The notes under the pieces are model-generated. The model did not search any database. It was given only the letters and a program-made list of their open reading frames with translations, and was not told where the DNA came from. The position numbers and the translations under genes were made by a program. 64,000 nucleotides of DNA from Marinisporobacter sp. (GTDB taxonomy: Bacteria > Bacillota > Clostridia > Peptostreptococcales > Thermotaleaceae): NCBI GenBank assembly GCA_025210395.1, contig JAOARV010000042.1:1-64000 (forward strand), written 5' to 3'. Within the stretch, counting starts at the first letter, position 1. Every line of letters starts with the position of its first letter. Below are positions 60,837-64,000 of this stretch, piece by piece.

Positions 60837-62486
60837 ATGAAACTTACTGGGGCAGAAATAGTACTAGAATGTTTAAAGGAACAAGATGTAGACAAAATAT
60901 TTGGATATCCAGGAGGTGCTGTGATTCCTCTATATGATGCGCTATATGACCAATTAGATCATTTCGATCATATTCTTACAGCCCATGAACAAGGAGCTAG
61001 TCATGGTGCTGATGGGTATGCAAGAAGCACAGGTAAGGTAGGTGTTTGCTTTGCAACATCAGGTCCTGGAGCTACAAATACAGTAACAGGTATTGCAACT
61101 GCATATATGGATAGCGTCCCACTAGTAGTAATCACAGGGCAAGTGCCTGCCAATCTTTTAGGAAAAGATTCTTTTCAAGAAGTAGATATTACGGGGATTA
61201 CGCTACCTATTACAAAGCATAATTATTTTGTAAAGGATATTGAAAAACTAGGAGATGTTATCAGGGATGCCTTTGAAATTGCGAGAAGTGGTAGACCAGG
61301 ACCTGTACTTATTGATATTCCCAAAAATGTATTTTCAGAAAAAACTACTTATGTAAAAAAGGAAGTACCTAAAGAAAATAAAAAAGTATGTACTTCACCC
61401 AATAAAGAGCTTATGAAGGCTGCTGATCTTATTAATCAATCGTCAAAACCTGTTATTTATGCAGGGGGAGGAGTTATTTTATCGGAAGCATCTAAGGAGC
61501 TTTATAAATTTGCTACAAAGGGAAATATTCCTGTTGTAAATACTTTAATGGGTCTTGGGAGTTTTCCAAGAGATCATGATCTTTCTCTAGGTCTTGTAGG
61601 AATGCATGGCATGAGAGATGCAAACTTATCTGTTTGTGGGAGTGACTTGATCATTGCCATTGGTGCTAGATTTAGTGATCGTGTTATTGGGATTGCAGAA
61701 GAATTTGGACCAAAAGCAAAGGTGGTTCATATAGATATTGATGCATCAGAAATAGGAAAAAACAAAGATGTTGATTTATGGATTTTAGGAGATGTAAAAG
61801 GGGTTTTATCAGATCTGACAGATATGATTCGTGAGAAAGACCGAAAAGAATGGCTTAAAGAAGTAGATGGATTTAAAGTAAATAAAGAAAAGACAGAATT
61901 TCATGCAGAAACGATTTTAGCCTGTGCCCATAAGGTTTTGGGAGATGAAACCATTGTTACTACAGAGGTAGGACAGCATCAAATGTGGACAGCACAGCAT
62001 TTTCCTTTTAAAAAACCCAGAACCTTTCTCTCTTCAGGGGGACTGGGGACCATGGGATATGGATTAGGAGCAGCTATTGGAGCACAAGTAGGGAATCCTG
62101 ATAAAAAGGTACTCCATATAGCAGGAGATGGAAGCTTTAGAATGAATTGCAATGAACTAGCTACTGTATCAAAATACAAGCTTCCTATGATTACGTTACT
62201 TTTCAATAATCAGACATTAGGTATGGTAAGACAGTGGCAGAAAATGTTCTGCAATAAACGATATGCTGAGACGAATATTACCCAAGAAGTAGATTATATG
62301 AAATTGGTAGATGCTTATGGATTAAGAGGAGAGAGAGTAGATAATCTATCAGATCTTGAAAATGCTTTAAGAGAAGCAGTAAAATCAGGAAAAGGCACAG
62401 TGATTGAATGTCTATTATCAAAGGATGATTGTGTATTTCCTATGGTTCCTCCTGGAGCACCTATTCATCATATTGTTTTAGAATAA
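60837..62486 (+). CDS. ilvB: Acetolactate synthase large (catalytic) subunit
   Basis: ThDP enzyme of 549 residues that condenses pyruvate with pyruvate or 2-oxobutyrate. The catalytic Glu is in ILTAHEQGASHGADGYA near residue 48, a FAD-binding middle domain follows, and the ThDP-Mg motif GDGSFRMNCNELATVSKYKLP...LFNNQTLG is near residues 428-458. GGGAGG lies upstream of the ATG. It is the third gene after the T-box and pairs with the short regulatory subunit. Confidence 0.96.
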   Translation: MKLTGAEIVLECLKEQDVDKIFGYPGGAVIPLYDALYDQLDHFDHILTAHEQGASHGADGYARSTGKVGVCFATSGPGATNTVTGIATAYMDSVPLVVITGQVPANLLGKDSFQEVDITGITLPITKHNYFVKDIEKLGDVIRDAFEIARSGRPGPVLIDIPKNVFSEKTTYVKKEVPKENKKVCTSPNKELMKAADLINQSSKPVIYAGGGVILSEASKELYKFATKGNIPVVNTLMGLGSFPRDHDLSLGLVGMHGMRDANLSVCGSDLIIAIGARFSDRVIGIAEEFGPKAKVVHIDIDASEIGKNKDVDLWILGDVKGVLSDLTDMIREKDRKEWLKEVDGFKVNKEKTEFHAETILACAHKVLGDETIVTTEVGQHQMWTAQHFPFKKPRTFLSSGGLGTMGYGLGAAIGAQVGNPDKKVLHIAGDGSFRMNCNELATVSKYKLPMITLLFNNQTLGMVRQWQKMFCNKRYAETNITQEVDYMKLVDAYGLRGERVDNLSDLENALREAVKSGKGTVIECLLSKDDCVFPMVPPGAPIHHIVLE

Positions 62487-62640
62487 ATAATATGAGGAAG
62501 CATCATAGCTATTTTATATTTTAAAATAAAGAGTATTAGAGATATAAGAAAATAAAGACTTAATAGTGGCTTATATATTGGATGACGATAAAAATATGAA
62601 TGGGCAAAATAGAGAAAAATGTAGAAATTATCTCAAAAGT

Positions 62641-62672
62641 CCCTGAATAACCTTCAGGGGCATTTTTTGCAA
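62641..62672 (+). terminator. Hairpin terminator between ilvB and cimA
   Basis: CCCTGAA and TTCAGGG pair around a 5-base loop and are followed by GCATTTTTT. Partial read-through or a separate promoter for cimA is possible; I saw no antiterminator or T-box here. Confidence 0.7.
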
Positions 62673-62699
62673 CCAAATACAGATGAGGGGAGGCAGAAA

Positions 62700-64000
62700 A
62701 TGGAGAAAAAAGTAAAAATATTTGATTCTACTTTAAGGGATGGAGCTCAAGGTGGAGGCGTTTCCTTTTCTGTTGAAGATAAGATAAAAATAGTGAAAGT
62801 ATTAGATGATTTGGGGGTAACCTATATTGAGGCAGGAAATCCTGGGTCTAACTTTAAAGATCTAGAGTTTTTTAAAAAAATAGAGAAGGTCCTTTTGAAA
62901 AATTCAAAGCTAGTAGCCTTTGGAAGTACTAGAAGAAAGGGGATCAAAGTTTCTGAAGATGAAAATGTAAATTCCCTTCTGACAGCCAACACAGAAGTAG
63001 TAGCCATATTCGGAAAATCATGGGATTTTCATGTAACAGAGATTATTAAAACTTCTATAAAAGAAAATTTAGAAATGATTCAAGAAACGATTCAATTTTT
63101 CAAAAGCAAAGGGAAAGAAGTAGTTTTTGATGCAGAGCATTTCTTTGATGGATATAGAGAAAACCCATCCTACGCCTTTGATGTTTTAAAAGCAGCAGTA
63201 GATGGAGGAGCGGATAGTTTAGTATTATGTGATACCAATGGAGGCACTTTTCCAAAGGAAATCTATGAAGTAACAAAGAAAGTGATAGAAGCTTTTTCCG
63301 TAGAAGTAGGGATTCATTGTCACAATGATTGTGGCATGGCTGTTGCAAATTCTGTTATGGCAGTAGAAGCTGGCGCTTTGCAGGTGCAAGGAACTTTTAT
63401 TGGAATTGGGGAAAGATGTGGAAATGCTAATCTTTCTACATTGATTCCAAATATACAAATGAAAAAAGGGAAGGAATGTATCCCTGATGAAAATTTAAAA
63501 TCTCTTACATCTAGTGCAAGATATATTGCTGAAATCATAAATGTTCAACTAGATAGTAGTATGCCTTATGTAGGAAATAGTGCTTTTGCTCATAAGGGGG
63601 GGATGCATATTGATGGAGTAAATAAAGCATCCCATTCCTTTGAACATATGAATCCTAAACTTGTGGGAAATAGAAGAAGCTTTTTAATGTCAGAGGTTTC
63701 AGGAAAGACTACAATCCTTCCCCTCATTCAAAAGATCGATAAAAATATGACAAAAAGCTCACCCAAAACACAAGAAATCATGGATAAGCTTAAAAAGCTT
63801 GAACATATGGGTTATCAATTTGAAGGAGCAGAAAGTTCTTTTGAATTAGTCATTAGAAAGCATTTAGGGAAATATAAACCTTTCTTTGAATTAAAATATT
63901 ACAAAGTTATTGAAGAAGAACCAGCTAATAATAGGGAATGTAGTTCTTCAGCCCTCATTAAGGTAATGGTAGATGGAAAAGAAGAAATGACTGCCACAGA
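62700..64000 (+). CDS. cimA: (R)-Citramalate synthase (partial, runs off the right edge)
   Basis: Claisen-condensing enzyme of the isopropylmalate/homocitrate synthase family; 433 residues are inside the window with no stop. It opens with the metal site FDSTLRDGAQGGGVSFSVEDK, followed by GVTYIEAGNPGSN, DAEHFFDGY, CDTNGG and the HCHNDCGMAVANS metal-binding motif. The VYIEAG/NPGSNFKD pattern is CimA-type rather than LeuA-type. It condenses pyruvate with acetyl-CoA, the first step of threonine-independent isoleucine synthesis, which suits the Ile T-box operon upstream. GGGGAGG precedes ATG 62700. Confidence 0.88.
   Translation, partial: MEKKVKIFDSTLRDGAQGGGVSFSVEDKIKIVKVLDDLGVTYIEAGNPGSNFKDLEFFKKIEKVLLKNSKLVAFGSTRRKGIKVSEDENVNSLLTANTEVVAIFGKSWDFHVTEIIKTSIKENLEMIQETIQFFKSKGKEVVFDAEHFFDGYRENPSYAFDVLKAAVDGGADSLVLCDTNGGTFPKEIYEVTKKVIEAFSVEVGIHCHNDCGMAVANSVMAVEAGALQVQGTFIGIGERCGNANLSTLIPNIQMKKGKECIPDENLKSLTSSARYIAEIINVQLDSSMPYVGNSAFAHKGGMHIDGVNKASHSFEHMNPKLVGNRRSFLMSEVSGKTTILPLIQKIDKNMTKSSPKTQEIMDKLKKLEHMGYQFEGAESSFELVIRKHLGKYKPFFELKYYKVIEEEPANNRECSSSALIKVMVDGKEEMTAT

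Noticed and set aside
63100-63538. Reverse-strand frames inside cimA
   Set aside because: Shadows of a clear forward gene with intact HMGL-family motifs.

Overview
The window is AT-rich, gene-dense DNA that looks like a strictly anaerobic, low-GC Clostridia-type Firmicute chromosome. The evidence is strong AGGAGG ribosome sites, TTG and GTG starts, a class III (glycyl-radical) ribonucleotide reductase with its activase, a class I hybrid-cluster protein, the [FeFe]-hydrogenase maturase HydE, a SAM-I riboswitch and a T-box leader. I saw no rRNA, tRNA, CRISPR array, intact insertion sequence or prophage. The genus cannot be fixed from sequence reading alone.

Layout, left half: the 3' end of an unknown gene; a three-gene ABC-2 exporter; a SAM-riboswitch-controlled metY-metA pair; a CoA-disulfide/persulfide reductase with a rhodanese tail; nrdD-nrdG behind tandem NrdR-like boxes; a MerR regulator followed by a MerR-type promoter and a DUF554 membrane protein; phnA-like, MATE, SDR/HxlR and GNAT genes; a TlpA-like thioredoxin, an OmpR/histidine-kinase pair and a PmtA-like methyltransferase whose two outer promoters share the same architecture; DUF1846; a cold-shock gene whose leader can fold onto its ribosome site; hydE; a PHP phosphoesterase; a PadR regulator with a flavodoxin/SCP2/membrane fusion; a Crp/Fnr regulator; and a sugar epimerase.

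Right half: four clusters stand out. (1) 29476-34525: a DUF1858/substrate-binding-like protein, a HypB/CobW-like GTPase, a soluble ABC ATPase and a small zinc-ribbon protein precede hcp. No permease or signal peptide is present. Both transcription units carry the same 22-bp dyad at the same distance from a -10 box, so I infer a co-regulated Hcp accessory or maturation system, with the nearby Crp/Fnr protein as candidate activator. (2) 35351-48570: a poly-gamma-glutamate locus with pgsB, pgsC and a PgsW-type gene, two lipoprotein gamma-glutamyltransferases, two aspartoacylase-type zinc hydrolases, a DctM-like permease, a 47-residue membrane protein, a lipoprotein and its own kinase/regulator. 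A 9-bp direct repeat recurs upstream of three of its transcription units. (3) 49847-58838: a locus resembling the uncharacterised E. coli ydjXYZ-ynjABCDEF region, with a triple-rhodanese lipoprotein, TVP38/TMEM64 proteins, a CCG-domain Fe-S protein, a split-permease ABC importer and a CDP-alcohol phosphatidyltransferase. Its first gene has a stop codon just after the expected start, and its second TMEM64 gene is truncated. (4) 59017-64000: an apparently Ile-specific T-box operon, ilvN-ilvC-ilvB followed by cimA, which runs off the right edge. This makes isoleucine from pyruvate by the citramalate route.

Regulatory calls (operators, thermometer, promoters) were made by eye from dyads, repeats and spacing and have not been tested by folding or database searches.
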